64,000 nucleotides of DNA. Source: Psychrilyobacter atlanticus DSM 19335. GTDB taxonomy: Bacteria > Fusobacteriota > Fusobacteriia > Fusobacteriales > Fusobacteriaceae. Shown one piece after another: positions 16,404-26,114 of the stretch. Every line of letters starts with the position of its first letter. Position 1 is the stretch's first letter. Where the stretch lies: positions 1,026,703-1,090,702 of the forward strand of contig NZ_KE384548.1 in NCBI RefSeq assembly GCF_000426625.1, read 5' to 3'. The translations under genes and the position numbers were made by a program. The notes under the pieces are model-generated. The model was not told the origin of the DNA. It made no database searches and saw only the letters and a program-made list of their open reading frames with translations.

Positions 16404-16420
16404 TTTAAGGAGGAGGGGAT

Positions 16421-17767
16421 ATGAAGTCTAAAGAATCATTAAAAATTGTTATATACTATACATTATTTAGTTTTTTATGGATATTTTTTTCCGACAAACT
16501 ACTTTTTATCCTGACTCAGGATTTGTCGTTATTGCATCTTTTAGGGAATTTTAAAGGGATATTTTTTATTCTTTTAACAGCTTTTTTCTTATTTAAAATG
16601 ATTAAACAAAGTTATTCAAAAATTGAGAATTTAAATGAGCAGCTTCAAAAAACTATTCTGGAATCACAAAATAATCAAAATTTATATATGGAAAAAAACT
16701 TAGAATTGAATAAAGTTAATAATATTATCGATGATTATATGAGTATTTTCTTGAAGATGCTCAGCCCTATCGAATATAAGGATGAATTATTTATTTCAGA
16801 AGTATTTCGAATGGCATTTAAGGTAGCTAAGGAAAGTGATCTGGGAAGTGCCTATATTATTGAAGACGGTAAAGTTAAATTTATTGATACCATAGGATTT
16901 CCCATAGAAGATCTGAGAACAATGCCTACAGATATAAGCCTTTATAAATTTTCAAAGGATGGTGTAGTCTCAAATATAAATAACGAGAGTGAAATTTTGA
17001 AAGAAATCACAAATAAAAATTCATCCTTAACCCAGGCGAAAGAGTCTCTCTATATCGGGATATTTAAAAATGATAAAATTATAGGCGGATTTAATCTGGA
17101 TATAAACATCAATTCCTCCAAACATTATTCCCATGAAACTATAAACAAAATTACGGAGATACACCACCTGTCTAATGGATTTTATAAGATAAAAAAATCC
17201 AGTGACTATAAAGTGATGCTTCAAAATGATATTGTCCAGTCATTTATTACCGCTTTGGAATTTCATGATCACTATACCAAGGGGCATTCTGAATCAGTAG
17301 CTTCATACAGTGTTCAAATAGGAAAATCACTAAATTTGGATGAAAAACAATTGGATGATCTATACTGGGCTGCAGTCATGCATGATATAGGAAAGATAAT
17401 CATCCCCAGTGAAATTTTGAATAAAAAAGATAAATTAAGTGATTCTGAATATAAAATTATCAAAGAGCATTCCCAAATAGGATATGAGATAGTTTCACAG
17501 AGTGATTCTTTAAAGGAGATCTCTGAATATATTTTATACCACCATGAACGTTGGGATGGAAAGGGATATCCCAAAGGCCTCAAGGAAAATGAAATTCCCC
17601 TGTTATCTCAGATTATATCTGTGGCAGATTCGTGGCATGCTATGACATCGCAAAGAGTATATAAAAAACAACTGACCAAAGAGGAAGCTATAGACGAACT
17701 TCTAAAAAACAGGGGTACGCAATTTTCTCCCGTTGTGGTAGATGTATTTATAAAACTCATTGTTTAA
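16421..17767 (+). CDS. Membrane HD-GYP c-di-GMP phosphodiesterase
   Basis: 448 residues. Two membrane helices (about 8-28 and 43-62) are followed by a coiled coil (65-105), a GAF-like sensory region (about 110-255) and an HD-GYP domain (about 265-448). Metal and catalytic motifs are intact: FHDHYTKGHSE, MHDIGKIIIP, KEHSQIGYEI, the diagnostic HHERWDGKGYPKGL, and SVADSWHAMTSQR. It should hydrolyse c-di-GMP. The next gene, 11 bases on, is a GGDEF cyclase, so opposite activities are encoded as a pair and may be tuned against each other. The ribosome site is GGAGGAGGGG. Confidence 0.95.
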   Translation: MKSKESLKIVIYYTLFSFLWIFFSDKLLFILTQDLSLLHLLGNFKGIFFILLTAFFLFKMIKQSYSKIENLNEQLQKTILESQNNQNLYMEKNLELNKVNNIIDDYMSIFLKMLSPIEYKDELFISEVFRMAFKVAKESDLGSAYIIEDGKVKFIDTIGFPIEDLRTMPTDISLYKFSKDGVVSNINNESEILKEITNKNSSLTQAKESLYIGIFKNDKIIGGFNLDININSSKHYSHETINKITEIHHLSNGFYKIKKSSDYKVMLQNDIVQSFITALEFHDHYTKGHSESVASYSVQIGKSLNLDEKQLDDLYWAAVMHDIGKIIIPSEILNKKDKLSDSEYKIIKEHSQIGYEIVSQSDSLKEISEYILYHHERWDGKGYPKGLKENEIPLLSQIISVADSWHAMTSQRVYKKQLTKEEAIDELLKNRGTQFSPVVVDVFIKLIV

Positions 17768-17778
17768 AAGGACAAAAT

Positions 17779-19395
17779 ATGAATATTAAAAAAAAAGTTA
17801 TTAAAATATCGATAATCAGTGCATTAATTCCTATATTATTTTTAGGAGTTTATGGGTATTTTTTAGTTAAAAATAAAATAGATGAAAGTGAGATGGAAAA
17901 AATAGAACTCATGTTTCATTCTCAAAAATCTGAATTTAATTTAATCTTCAATAAATCCAAAGCTTTATTGGATCTGGCTGAAATTATAGTCAATAGCCAT
18001 GATGAATCCAGTGACCACGACAAAAATTTAAACCTTATGCTGAATAATATTGCAGCTGATAATGTGGAAGTCAAGAATATTTTTTGGGGATCGGATAAAG
18101 GAGAGATCCACACATCCAATCTAAATCTTCCAATAGACTATGACCCGAGATCACGGCCCTGGTATATAAATAGTTTAAAATCTAAAAATAATAACTTATC
18201 TACCATAACCTATGAGTTTATGGATGGAAAAAGGGGAACAACTATAACCAAAAAAGTTTACAACAAGGATGGAATTTTTAAGGGTGTTATCGGATTAGAC
18301 CTGAATTTTTGCGGTCTTGAAAAAAAATTAAAAGAGTTTGCATTGGGGAAAAAAGTAACTATATTCATAGTTGATAAATTTGATTCCATTGTTATAGACT
18401 CAGCAAAAAATAATGGAAATCTTTTGCTGATCAGAGAATATATGAAAAATAATTTTCCTGTTAAGTTTTCTAAGGAAAATTATTCTTTGAGGGATATAGC
18501 CCTATCCACAGATATTTCCCGGATAAAGATAGATACTCCTAAGGGAGCCACAATTTTTATTAAAGAATACATTCCAGAGTTAGAGCTTCTTATGATTGGG
18601 GGAATCTACGAACATGAATTGACTGAGACTGCTCATAAAATAATTATTTCCAGTCTCTTATTTACATTATTAGGTTTTTCAATTACCTGGATCATTGTAA
18701 ATAAATTTATCAAAAAATTAGACAGCCACATAAAAATTATAAATACCTTGATAAGAGAGATTTCTCTCGGGAACTATAAAAATGATGAAAAAAAACTTTT
18801 AGAATTTATATCCGAAGATTCAGAGTTGAATACAATAAGAAAAGAGATTGAAGCGCTTCAGATCAGTATAGAAAAAAGAGAGATCAACCTAAAAAATAGC
18901 GCTTTGATTGACTGTCTTACAGGTGTGTATAACAGGAAAGGGCTGGAACTTTTTTTGACAAAAGCAAAGGAGAAGTGGTACCTATTCGATGATTACAGTT
19001 TCTCCATAATAATATTTGATATAGATAATTTCAAAAAAATAAATGATACCTATGGTCACATATTTGGAGACAAAGTTTTAAAGTCAATCTGTAAAAAATT
19101 TATAGAAAATATTGATGAAAATGATCATATATCCAGATATGGAGGGGAAGAATTTATAATCCTTCTCCACAATATGAATCGCAAGGAAGGATTTAAAGTA
19201 GCCAATAAATTAAAAAAATTAGTAGAAAAGATAGATTTTATATCTCCTATCGATACAAAAGAAATAGTAAAAATAACTGTAAGCGGCGGTGTCGCCGAAT
19301 ATCAAAAGGACCTAGATATAGAGGAGCTTATAAAAAAAGCAGATATGATGCTATATAAGGCTAAAAATAGTGGTAAAAATAAAGTTATGTGTTAG
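17779..19395 (+). CDS. Cache-domain diguanylate cyclase (GGDEF)
   Basis: 538 residues. An N-terminal helix (about 7-29) and a second (about 285-310) enclose a periplasmic Cache-type sensor with RSRPWYINSLK and VIGLDLNFCGL, features of dCache domains binding small ligands. A short linker leads to the GGDEF domain (about 370-538): DCLTGVYNRKGLE, IIFDIDNFKKINDTYGH, and the active-site RYGGEEFIIL. The inhibitory I-site is absent: at the RxxD position there is DEND, so product feedback inhibition is not expected. Co-transcribed with the preceding phosphodiesterase. Confidence 0.95.
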   Translation: MNIKKKVIKISIISALIPILFLGVYGYFLVKNKIDESEMEKIELMFHSQKSEFNLIFNKSKALLDLAEIIVNSHDESSDHDKNLNLMLNNIAADNVEVKNIFWGSDKGEIHTSNLNLPIDYDPRSRPWYINSLKSKNNNLSTITYEFMDGKRGTTITKKVYNKDGIFKGVIGLDLNFCGLEKKLKEFALGKKVTIFIVDKFDSIVIDSAKNNGNLLLIREYMKNNFPVKFSKENYSLRDIALSTDISRIKIDTPKGATIFIKEYIPELELLMIGGIYEHELTETAHKIIISSLLFTLLGFSITWIIVNKFIKKLDSHIKIINTLIREISLGNYKNDEKKLLEFISEDSELNTIRKEIEALQISIEKREINLKNSALIDCLTGVYNRKGLELFLTKAKEKWYLFDDYSFSIIIFDIDNFKKINDTYGHIFGDKVLKSICKKFIENIDENDHISRYGGEEFIILLHNMNRKEGFKVANKLKKLVEKIDFISPIDTKEIVKITVSGGVAEYQKDLDIEELIKKADMMLYKAKNSGKNKVMC

Positions 19396-19463
19396 TCCCA
19401 AAAAGAATATTAAAACAATTTAAACAAACCTGTAATTTTTACTGAAGTTACTTTAAATAAAAT

Positions 19464-19498
19464 AAAAATAGATATCTAATTAGATATCTATTTTTTTA
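19464..19498. terminator. Bidirectional terminator after the GGDEF gene
   Basis: AAAAATAGATATCTAA is followed directly by its complement TTAGATATCTATTTTT, with T-runs on both strands. It separates convergent genes. Confidence 0.9.
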
Positions 19499-19509
19499 TT
19501 CTAAATCTT

Positions 19510-19998
19510 CTACAGAACCTTCTCCATCTCATACCACACAGCTCCTCCATGGGTAGAGGCTGAAACTCCTATCTTCTTATACCCCATCCTCTCATACATT
19601 CCCATAAGGTTTTCCTTGCAGAGTAGAAGAACCTTCTCCTTTCCCATCTTCTTAGATATTTCGACGAATTCTTTCATCATTATCTTGGCTATTCCTTTTT
19701 TTTGATGGACAGGATCCACAGCTACTGAAAAAACAACTATATTTTTCCCACCATGTTCATGACCGATTAGCCCCTTAAATTCTTCATCTGTTATATCTTC
19801 CTGATTTGTTGAGCCGCTATTTATATGAGCTACTATCTCCCCATCTAATTCTCCCACTATAAATCCTTCAGAAAATTTTCTTAACCTTATTTCTATATTT
19901 TCTTTACAGGCTGCTTCCTCCTCTGGAAATGTTTTCCCTTCCAAGATAAAACAAGCTTCAATATCTTCTAACCTTCCATTTCTTATCTTCAATTCCAT
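19510..19998 (-). CDS. GNAT family N-acetyltransferase
   Basis: 162 residues, one GNAT domain. The acetyl-CoA-binding motif A is visible as VFSVAVDPVHQKKGIAKIMMKEF (residues about 88-110; Q/RxxGxA type), and motif B as CKENLMGMYERMGYKKIG. Acceptor substrate unknown; the length suits small-molecule or arylalkylamine-type acetyltransferases. Ribosome site AGGAGGAT lies upstream. Monocistronic, between a terminator and a pseudogene region. Confidence 0.9.
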   Translation of the reverse strand: MELKIRNGRLEDIEACFILEGKTFPEEEAACKENIEIRLRKFSEGFIVGELDGEIVAHINSGSTNQEDITDEEFKGLIGHEHGGKNIVVFSVAVDPVHQKKGIAKIMMKEFVEISKKMGKEKVLLLCKENLMGMYERMGYKKIGVSASTHGGAVWYEMEKVL

Positions 19999-20092
19999 CT
20001 TATCCTCCTGCTATATTTTTTTAATAAAATTATAGCATATTTCATATCAAAAAAATCTTAAATATTTTCACCTAAATTTCTTAATAACCATT

Positions 20093-20333
20093 TTATCGCT
20101 CTTTATTTTTCTTCCAAGAAAATATCACCCCTATATTCATAACCTTTACTTTCTTATTATTTAATTTTTCATATTGATATTTAGGCAACCCCGGTAGTGC
20201 ATCACCAAGCTTAAAAGTTCCCCAATGACCTGGGATCATAAACTCTGTCCCCAGATCCTCAACAACAGATATAAACGTTCCAAGCATTCCTATAAATGGA
20301 ACAATGATATCCAAAAACCATATAAAGAGGAGA
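20093..20333 (-). pseudogene. Chimeric remnant: lactate permease fragment joined to MBL-hydrolase C-terminus
   Basis: The 73-residue frame starting at 20314 has two unrelated halves. Residues 2-16 (DIIVPFIGMLGTFIS) match IFIAPFVGMLGTFIS of the intact L-lactate permease just upstream, at the DNA level too. Residues 20-42 (LGTEFMIPGHWGTFKLGDALPGL) resemble the C-terminal end of a UlaG-type metallo-beta-lactamase-fold hydrolase. The junction lacks both parents' remaining domains and no good ribosome site is present. It is best read as a deletion scar joining two decayed genes. Confidence 0.7.
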
Positions 20334-20356
20334 GCTTTTAAATTCTCCTCTATTTT
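20326..20356. terminator. Hairpin next to the chimeric remnant
   Basis: AGAGGAGA and TCTCCTCT form an 8-bp stem with a 10-base loop, with T-rich sequence on the plus side and a weaker T-run on the minus side. It is probably an old terminator. Confidence 0.55.
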
Positions 20357-20368
20357 CTATTAGTTATT

Positions 20369-20536
20369 TCAATTCTCTTTGATTTTTAGTTCGAATTTAT
20401 TCTTATATTTATGGTAAAATTTAATTTCTTCTAAAGTAACCGCAATAGGACTTAGATATATTTTTTCTTTTACCTCCAAATATCTCTTCCTAAGACCAAC
20501 TTGTTTATTTTTTTCAAACTTATTACATTTTCTCAT
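20369..20536 (-). CDS. Possible 55-residue ORF of unknown nature
   Basis: A minus-strand frame from ATG at 20536 to TGA at 20369 encodes a lysine-rich 55-residue peptide containing YLSPIAVTLEEIKFYHKY. Codon use looks like real coding sequence, but no Shine-Dalgarno is seen. It lies in a decayed region between the permease gene and the chimeric remnant, and may be the tail of a lost gene. Confidence 0.3.
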   Translation of the reverse strand: MRKCNKFEKNKQVGLRKRYLEVKEKIYLSPIAVTLEEIKFYHKYKNKFELKIKEN

Positions 20537-20645
20537 ATTACATCAGAGTATTTACTAGTAGATTTTTTCAATAATCCCCATCTCCTTGATTTTCCATATA
20601 TTTTTTTTAGTATAAAACAAATATGAAACTCAATTAATTATGTAT

Positions 20646-22229
20646 TTAACTAAAAGCAAAAGCTACAATACCTATACCTAATGAGTAGAAAATACTAGGT
20701 ATAAATACCTTCCTGATTACTATCCCTTCTTTACCAGAAAGTCCAACAACAGTGCAAGCTGCTACAACTACATTAACACAAATTATATGGCCTACTCCTG
20801 CTCCAAGAGTTTGCTCTGCAAGTATTAGTGTAGGGTTTAAATTTATGATATTTGCCACATCATGTTGAATAGCACCAAAGGTAAGATTTGATACTGTACC
20901 ACTTCCAGAGATAAATGTTCCGAGCATTCCTACAAATGGAGCAATAAAGATCCAGGATTCTGAAAATGAAGAACTCATTGCAGTGGCTATATATTGTGGC
21001 ATAGACATATAACCAGTAGCGTTGATCCAGGAATTTGAAAATATCTGTACTAATGCTAATGTAGAAAATAAGATCAATGTAGTATTTTTTACTTGTCCAA
21101 ATGAAGTGAAACAAGCTTTTTTTAATGAATTAAAATTTGAGTTCTGAATAAATATAGTTAAAAATGCAACTAGTATTAATACTGTTCCTGGAGAATATAG
21201 TAGGGGCCATTTATCTGAAATTTGTTCAAATCCCATTATATTTTTCCAAGAAAGGTCTATAGCTGTAGTTGTAAAATTTTTGATAACTGGAAATATTCTA
21301 GTAGCTAGCAGAGTAATAACTACAAGGATGTATGGAATCCAAGCTTTAAATAGCGACATCTCTTTATTAGGATTTATTTCCTCTACTTTCATATCTTCAT
21401 CTAAAGCTTCTGTCCACACGTGCTTAGGAATTAAAAACTTCATCTTACAAGTGATTGTAGCTACAAAAAGTCCAGTAATAGAAGCAAGGATAGAGATAAA
21501 TTCAGGACCTACAAAGTTTGCGTATAAGTATGCAGAGAGTGTATAGACTAGACCGATAAAGATAGACCAAGGGGTCATTTCAAGAATAGATTTAATTTTG
21601 TTCTTTTTACCAAAGGATAATACCAATACGACTACAAGTAATAATGGCATAAAGGTTGCAAGAAAGATATCTAATTTAGTAATTAATATTGCAATACTAT
21701 CGAGATCTTTCGGTGCTAACTCTGAAATATTGCTAAGGCCTACAAAAATTGGAGTTCCCACAGCTCCAAATGGAACAGGGGTACTATTTGCAATAAGTAC
21801 TAATATAGCTGCAGTTAGTGGTTGAAATCCTAAGGCCACCATTAAAGCACCAACAACAGCAACAGGAGCACCAAACCCAGAAACTCCTTCTAAGAGAGCA
21901 CCAAATAAAAATGCCAGTATTATAGCTAAGATTCTCATATCTTCAGAAAGAGCTCGAAACCCCTTGTTTAACCTTGTGATGGCACCTGTATTTTTCAACA
22001 TATTTAAAAGAACCATAGCGCCAAATAATATGAGAAGTATCGTCAGTGCTTTATGGATACCCTGAAGTGATGAAGCAACCAGAACTTTAGACTCCATACC
22101 CCAAATAAAATAAGCACCTAAAAGTAAGATTACATAACTTAATGCCATTCCCTTTTTAGCTGACATCTTTAAGATAACTAAAAATAATAAGGGAAAGACC
22201 ACTGCAATAAGGGCTGTAAATAATAACAT
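20646..22229 (-). CDS. lctP: L-lactate permease
   Basis: 527 residues from ATG 22229, which has AAAGGAGG upstream; the longer frame to 22274 is rejected. LctP/LldP family (PF02652), about 13 membrane helices. Conserved stretches are LEGVSGFGAPVAVVGALM, STPVPFGAVGTPIFVGL and PFVGMLGTFISGSGTVSNLTFG. It imports lactate with H+ (or glycolate). It is last in the lct cluster, separated from lctD by a terminator, so it may have its own or read-through transcription. A second, decayed permease fragment lies 300 bases downstream. Confidence 0.95.
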   Translation of the reverse strand: MLLFTALIAVVFPLLFLVILKMSAKKGMALSYVILLLGAYFIWGMESKVLVASSLQGIHKALTILLILFGAMVLLNMLKNTGAITRLNKGFRALSEDMRILAIILAFLFGALLEGVSGFGAPVAVVGALMVALGFQPLTAAILVLIANSTPVPFGAVGTPIFVGLSNISELAPKDLDSIAILITKLDIFLATFMPLLLVVVLVLSFGKKNKIKSILEMTPWSIFIGLVYTLSAYLYANFVGPEFISILASITGLFVATITCKMKFLIPKHVWTEALDEDMKVEEINPNKEMSLFKAWIPYILVVITLLATRIFPVIKNFTTTAIDLSWKNIMGFEQISDKWPLLYSPGTVLILVAFLTIFIQNSNFNSLKKACFTSFGQVKNTTLILFSTLALVQIFSNSWINATGYMSMPQYIATAMSSSFSESWIFIAPFVGMLGTFISGSGTVSNLTFGAIQHDVANIINLNPTLILAEQTLGAGVGHIICVNVVVAACTVVGLSGKEGIVIRKVFIPSIFYSLGIGIVAFAFS

Positions 22230-22261
22230 ATTTGCCTCCTTTTTATAAAAAATTCTATAAA

Positions 22262-22298
22262 AAAATACTCCCATCTATAGATGGTGATGGGAGTATTT
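22262..22298 (-). terminator. Terminator between lctD and lctP
   Basis: AAATACTCCCATC pairs with GATGGGAGTATTT on the minus strand, followed by TTTTT. It may reduce lctP expression relative to lctBCD. Confidence 0.88.
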
Positions 22299-22342
22299 AT
22301 GTTAGATAGTAAAACCTTTGATTAAAAGGGTTACTACTGATT

Positions 22343-23749
22343 CTATTGACAAACCTTTCCAGGATTTAAAATATTTTTGGGATCAAAAGATTTTTTTATA
22401 CCTACCATTAAATTCAGGTGGCCTCCATTATACTGATCGAACATATATTTCTTCTTGGCAAATCCAATCCCATGTTCTCCAGATACTAATCCTCCTAATT
22501 CCAAAGATTTATCATACATTCTTTTAAAGACATCCTCTCTTTTTTTAGTCCATAATTCCATATCCATATTATCTTTACAGATATAAACATGCAGATTTCC
22601 ATCTCCAGCATGACCAAAACTAGGTATTCTTATATCAAACTCTTTAGCTAAAACTTTTGTATATTTAATAAATTCTGCTACATTATTTCTAGGAACAACA
22701 ACATCACACTCATCCATTTCATCGGTCGATCCATGTATAGCTTCTAAAAATGCTCCTCTAGCAGACCAAACAGCTTCCTTCCTTTCCTCTGTATCTACTA
22801 AGTAAGCATCCAAAGCCCCTATTTCTAAACACAGGTCAGCTACTTTTTCATAGTCTTTTTCTACCTGTTCCTTTGAGTTTCCATCAAAAGTTAACAAAAG
22901 ATAGGAATCACTGGATTTATCTGGAAATACTTTCCCTAGATATTCCTCTGCAGCAAAAATTACTTCCCTCTGTAAAAATTCAATGGCTGTAGGTATGGCT
23001 TTAGATTTAATAATACTCGGGACTGCATCGATAGCAGTATTCAGCTCCTCAAATGGAACCAACAAACTTATGGTATGTTTAGGAAGAGGGATTAATTTTA
23101 AAATCACCTTTGTGATAATTCCCAAAGTCCCTTCGGAACCTATGATTAGATCTTTAATACTATAACCGGAAGAGTTTTTTACAACTTTCCCTCCCAATTC
23201 AATAATTTCTCCAGTGGGAAGAACTACTTCTAACCCCCTTACATAATCTCTAGTTACACCATATTTTACAGCTCTCATTCCTCCTGCATTGGTACTTATA
23301 TTCCCTCCAATTGTTGCACTTTTTTCCCCTGGATCTGGAGGATAGAAAAAATCATGTTCTTCTACATATTTACTGATCTCCATAAGTAATACTCCAGGCT
23401 CTAATGTCAGAGTTAAGTTTTCCTCATCCAATTCCAAGATCTTATTCATTCCTGTAGTCTCGATAACTATTCCTCCAAAGAGGGGAACACATGCTCCTAC
23501 AAGTCCTGTTCCTGATCCTCTGGCAGTTACAGGAATATGATTTTTATAGGCATATTTCATAATATCTGAGATTTCTTTAGTGGTATAAGCTTTTACCAAT
23601 ATATCCGGCATTTTTTCTATTCCACCTAATTCATCGTGGGAATAATCTGGGTTGATCTCATCTTTAAAGAGTACCCTTTCTGTATCTCCAATTATTATTT
23701 TTATATTTTCGAAATCATTCATGTCTATCTCTTTATATTTATTCTGCAT
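22343..23749 (-). CDS. lctD: FAD-linked D/L-lactate dehydrogenase subunit (LctD)
   Basis: 468 residues, GlcD family. The FAD-binding PCMH domain spans about 40-220 ([59 protein letters not shown]). The C-terminal FAD-oxidase domain follows, with [13 protein letters not shown] and [16 protein letters not shown]. Together with the EtfAB-like proteins encoded just upstream it would form the electron-confurcating lactate dehydrogenase known from Acetobacterium woodii, oxidising lactate with NAD+ at the expense of reduced ferredoxin. The neighbouring permease and FadR-type regulator agree. A glycolate oxidase role is the alternative. Confidence 0.92.
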   Translation of the reverse strand: MQNKYKEIDMNDFENIKIIIGDTERVLFKDEINPDYSHDELGGIEKMPDILVKAYTTKEISDIMKYAYKNHIPVTARGSGTGLVGACVPLFGGIVIETTGMNKILELDEENLTLTLEPGVLLMEISKYVEEHDFFYPPDPGEKSATIGGNISTNAGGMRAVKYGVTRDYVRGLEVVLPTGEIIELGGKVVKNSSGYSIKDLIIGSEGTLGIITKVILKLIPLPKHTISLLVPFEELNTAIDAVPSIIKSKAIPTAIEFLQREVIFAAEEYLGKVFPDKSSDSYLLLTFDGNSKEQVEKDYEKVADLCLEIGALDAYLVDTEERKEAVWSARGAFLEAIHGSTDEMDECDVVVPRNNVAEFIKYTKVLAKEFDIRIPSFGHAGDGNLHVYICKDNMDMELWTKKREDVFKRMYDKSLELGGLVSGEHGIGFAKKKYMFDQYNGGHLNLMVGIKKSFDPKNILNPGKVCQ

Positions 23750-23762
23750 CTTAGTCCTCCAT

Positions 23763-24965
23763 TTAAAAAGTAATTTTTCTGTCTTTTTTTATTTCTTCTG
23801 TCAATTTTGGAATGACCTTATATAAATCTCCTACAATCCCATAATGTGCCACATCAAATATTGAGGCCTGTTCATCTGTGTTTACAGCAACTATTGTTTC
23901 GGCTCCATTCATCCCAGCAGTAAACTGAACTGCTCCATGGATTCCAAATGCAAATAATAATCTTGGTTTTACAGTCCTTCCACTAAGCCCAACCTGTAAT
24001 TTATTACTCATCCATCCGCATTCGATAAGAGGTCTAGTACAAGCTATTTTCCCATCTACAAGATCTGCAAACTCTTGAATCATCTCAATATCTTCCTCTT
24101 TTTTTATCCCTCTTCCTATGGCAATAATTACCTCAGCATCAGCTATAGATACTTCTTTATCTTTTTTTACTACGTCTAAAACTTGAATTTTTGAATTTAA
24201 TTTCTTTATATCGATCTTATGATCTATTATTTCCCCACTTTTTTCTACCGTTCTTTCAGGAGCATCAAATATCTTAGCTCTCACTGTACATAATTGAGGT
24301 CTATGTCTTTCTGTAACTATTTGTGCCATTATATTCCCACCAAATGCCGGCCTTATCTGTACCAAGTCTGTATTATCTTTCATCTTTAAGATAGTACAAT
24401 CTGCAGTAAGCCCCGTTCTAAATCTTGCAGCTACTCTAGGAGCTAAAGATCTTCCTAATGTTGTAGCTCCTACCAATATGGAAGATGGCTTTTTCTTTTC
24501 AATATAATCAGCAAACACCTCTGTATAATTTTGAACTTTAAAATGCTCCAATTCTTTATAATCGTAGATATGAATTTGATCTACTCCATAATGCTCTAAT
24601 TCTTCTGCTATTTTTTTTACATTTGAACCAATTAAGATCGCCTGAACTGGATGACTGATTATTTCAGCTAATTCCCTGGCTTTACCTATCAATTCTAAAG
24701 ATACTGGATTTATTACGCCATTAAAATGATCTATATAAACAGTTATTCCATTCCATAACTTCTTATTCACACTTGTTACAGTTTCATCTTCTACAAATTC
24801 AATAGTTCCATTACCATTTTTAACACAAAGTTTACACATCTTACATCCAGAATTTATATGTGTCTGACCATCCTGTTCTTCGATTGCATTAAAGGGACAT
24901 AGGTCTATCAATTCCATCATTTTTTTATGATTTATTTTATCGTGATTTATAACTAATTTAGCCAT
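23763..24965 (-). CDS. lctC: Electron transfer flavoprotein alpha subunit with N-terminal ferredoxin domain (LctC)
   Basis: 400 residues. The first 65 hold a [4Fe-4S] ferredoxin-like module (LCPFNAI, then [13 protein letters not shown]), characteristic of the Etf alpha subunits of electron-confurcating lactate dehydrogenases. The EtfA domain follows, with FAD-binding elements [47 protein letters not shown] and [25 protein letters not shown]. It follows EtfB by 9 bases and precedes lctD by 13, a tight operon. It should carry electrons between ferredoxin, FAD and the dehydrogenase. Confidence 0.93.
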   Translation of the reverse strand: MAKLVINHDKINHKKMMELIDLCPFNAIEEQDGQTHINSGCKMCKLCVKNGNGTIEFVEDETVTSVNKKLWNGITVYIDHFNGVINPVSLELIGKARELAEIISHPVQAILIGSNVKKIAEELEHYGVDQIHIYDYKELEHFKVQNYTEVFADYIEKKKPSSILVGATTLGRSLAPRVAARFRTGLTADCTILKMKDNTDLVQIRPAFGGNIMAQIVTERHRPQLCTVRAKIFDAPERTVEKSGEIIDHKIDIKKLNSKIQVLDVVKKDKEVSIADAEVIIAIGRGIKKEEDIEMIQEFADLVDGKIACTRPLIECGWMSNKLQVGLSGRTVKPRLLFAFGIHGAVQFTAGMNGAETIVAVNTDEQASIFDVAHYGIVGDLYKVIPKLTEEIKKDRKITF

Positions 24966-24974
24966 TTTAACCTC

Positions 24975-25757
24975 CTAGATAATTTTTCTTCCTCTCAATT
25001 TATCAAATAATTCAACCGCAGCTCCGTCCCCTGAAAACATCTCTTTATCTGCATTTTTAGGAGGATTAAATATTCTTTCTACCTGGGTCGGCGACCCATT
25101 TAACCCATATTTTTTTTCATCTTTATCATCTAAATCATCAAAAGTTAAAACTTTTATTTCCCTGGTAGCTGTATCTAGTTTATTTTTATAGGATGGTAGT
25201 CTAGGGGAATATATTCCCTTTTCTACAGTTATTAAACATGGATAACCAATAGTCTGTATCTCTATAGTTTCACCCATATCTGCTTCTACAGTTAGACTTT
25301 CTGAGGTTACTTCTAATATTTTACTTATATTTGAAATATGAGGGATGGATAAATATTCTGCCATCTCTGGTCCTACTTGAGCGGTGTCCCCATCGGTAGT
25401 TTGTTTTCCGCAGATTATTAGATCTATCTCACCCATTGCTTTTAGCCCTTGGGCTAGAGCATAAGATGTTGCTAACACATCGGCTCCGGCAAACTTCCTG
25501 TCAGAAAGTAATACACCTGTATCTACTCCCATAGAAAATGATTCTTTAATCACAGCTTTTGCCTGTGGGGGCCCCATAGATAGGACTCCTATTTCACTAC
25601 TGACTTGATTTTTTATTTGAAATGCAGATTCTAAAGCATAAAGATCGTATGGATTTATCTTTGAATCAACACCATCTCTTAACAGTACTCCTGTAACCGG
25701 ATCAACTTGAACATTAGTACCTCCAGGCACTTGTTTTATACAAACGGCAATTTTCAT
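24975..25757 (-). CDS. lctB: Electron transfer flavoprotein beta subunit (LctB)
   Basis: 260 residues from ATG 25757 with AAGGAGG upstream; the frame extends to 25793 through the operator and is not the real start. EtfB signatures: [51 protein letters not shown] and the FAD/NAD-binding [22 protein letters not shown]. In confurcating complexes this subunit carries the bifurcating FAD and binds NAD. It is first gene of lctBCD, directly behind a 17-bp palindromic operator. Confidence 0.94.
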   Translation of the reverse strand: MKIAVCIKQVPGGTNVQVDPVTGVLLRDGVDSKINPYDLYALESAFQIKNQVSSEIGVLSMGPPQAKAVIKESFSMGVDTGVLLSDRKFAGADVLATSYALAQGLKAMGEIDLIICGKQTTDGDTAQVGPEMAEYLSIPHISNISKILEVTSESLTVEADMGETIEIQTIGYPCLITVEKGIYSPRLPSYKNKLDTATREIKVLTFDDLDDKDEKKYGLNGSPTQVERIFNPPKNADKEMFSGDGAAVELFDKLRGRKII

Positions 25758-25778
25758 ATATATCCTCCTTGTATTTTG

Positions 25779-25795
25779 AATTGGTATGACCAATT
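25779..25795 (-). promoter_or_regulatory. Operator AATTGGTATGACCAATT before lctB
   Basis: A perfect 7+3+7 palindrome 22 bases before the lctB start, of the TGGT-N3-ACCA type bound by FadR-subfamily GntR regulators such as LldR and PdhR. The FadR-type gene at 26115 is the obvious candidate binder, probably repressing until lactate is present. The remaining gap 25796-26080 is AT-rich without a gene. Confidence 0.88.
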
Positions 25796-26080
25796 TTTTT
25801 TATAAAAATTAAAAACAAATAATCACAATTTGCTTCCTTTAAAAGGTTACTTTACGATCCACTATTATGTCAATAAAGTTATTTTTTTATTTAAATACCT
25901 TTACCAAATACAAACACTTATATTATGAAAATCCTATTTTTTTGTTTTCCTTACATGTTTTTTAGACCTATTTTAATATAAATAAAATAATTTGTATGAA
26001 AACAGAAAAATTAATTTAAATTTGGACATTGATTATAATTTATACGTAAATTATTTTTTTCACATTATTTTATAAAAAAA

Positions 26081-26100
26081 AACACCTCTACAAAGATGTT
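26081..26100 (-). terminator. Terminator of the GntR-family gene
   Basis: On the minus strand AACATCT pairs with AGGTGTT across six bases, followed by nine or more T. It separates the regulator from the lct operon. Confidence 0.75.
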
Positions 26101-26114
26101 TTTCTTTTTAATAT

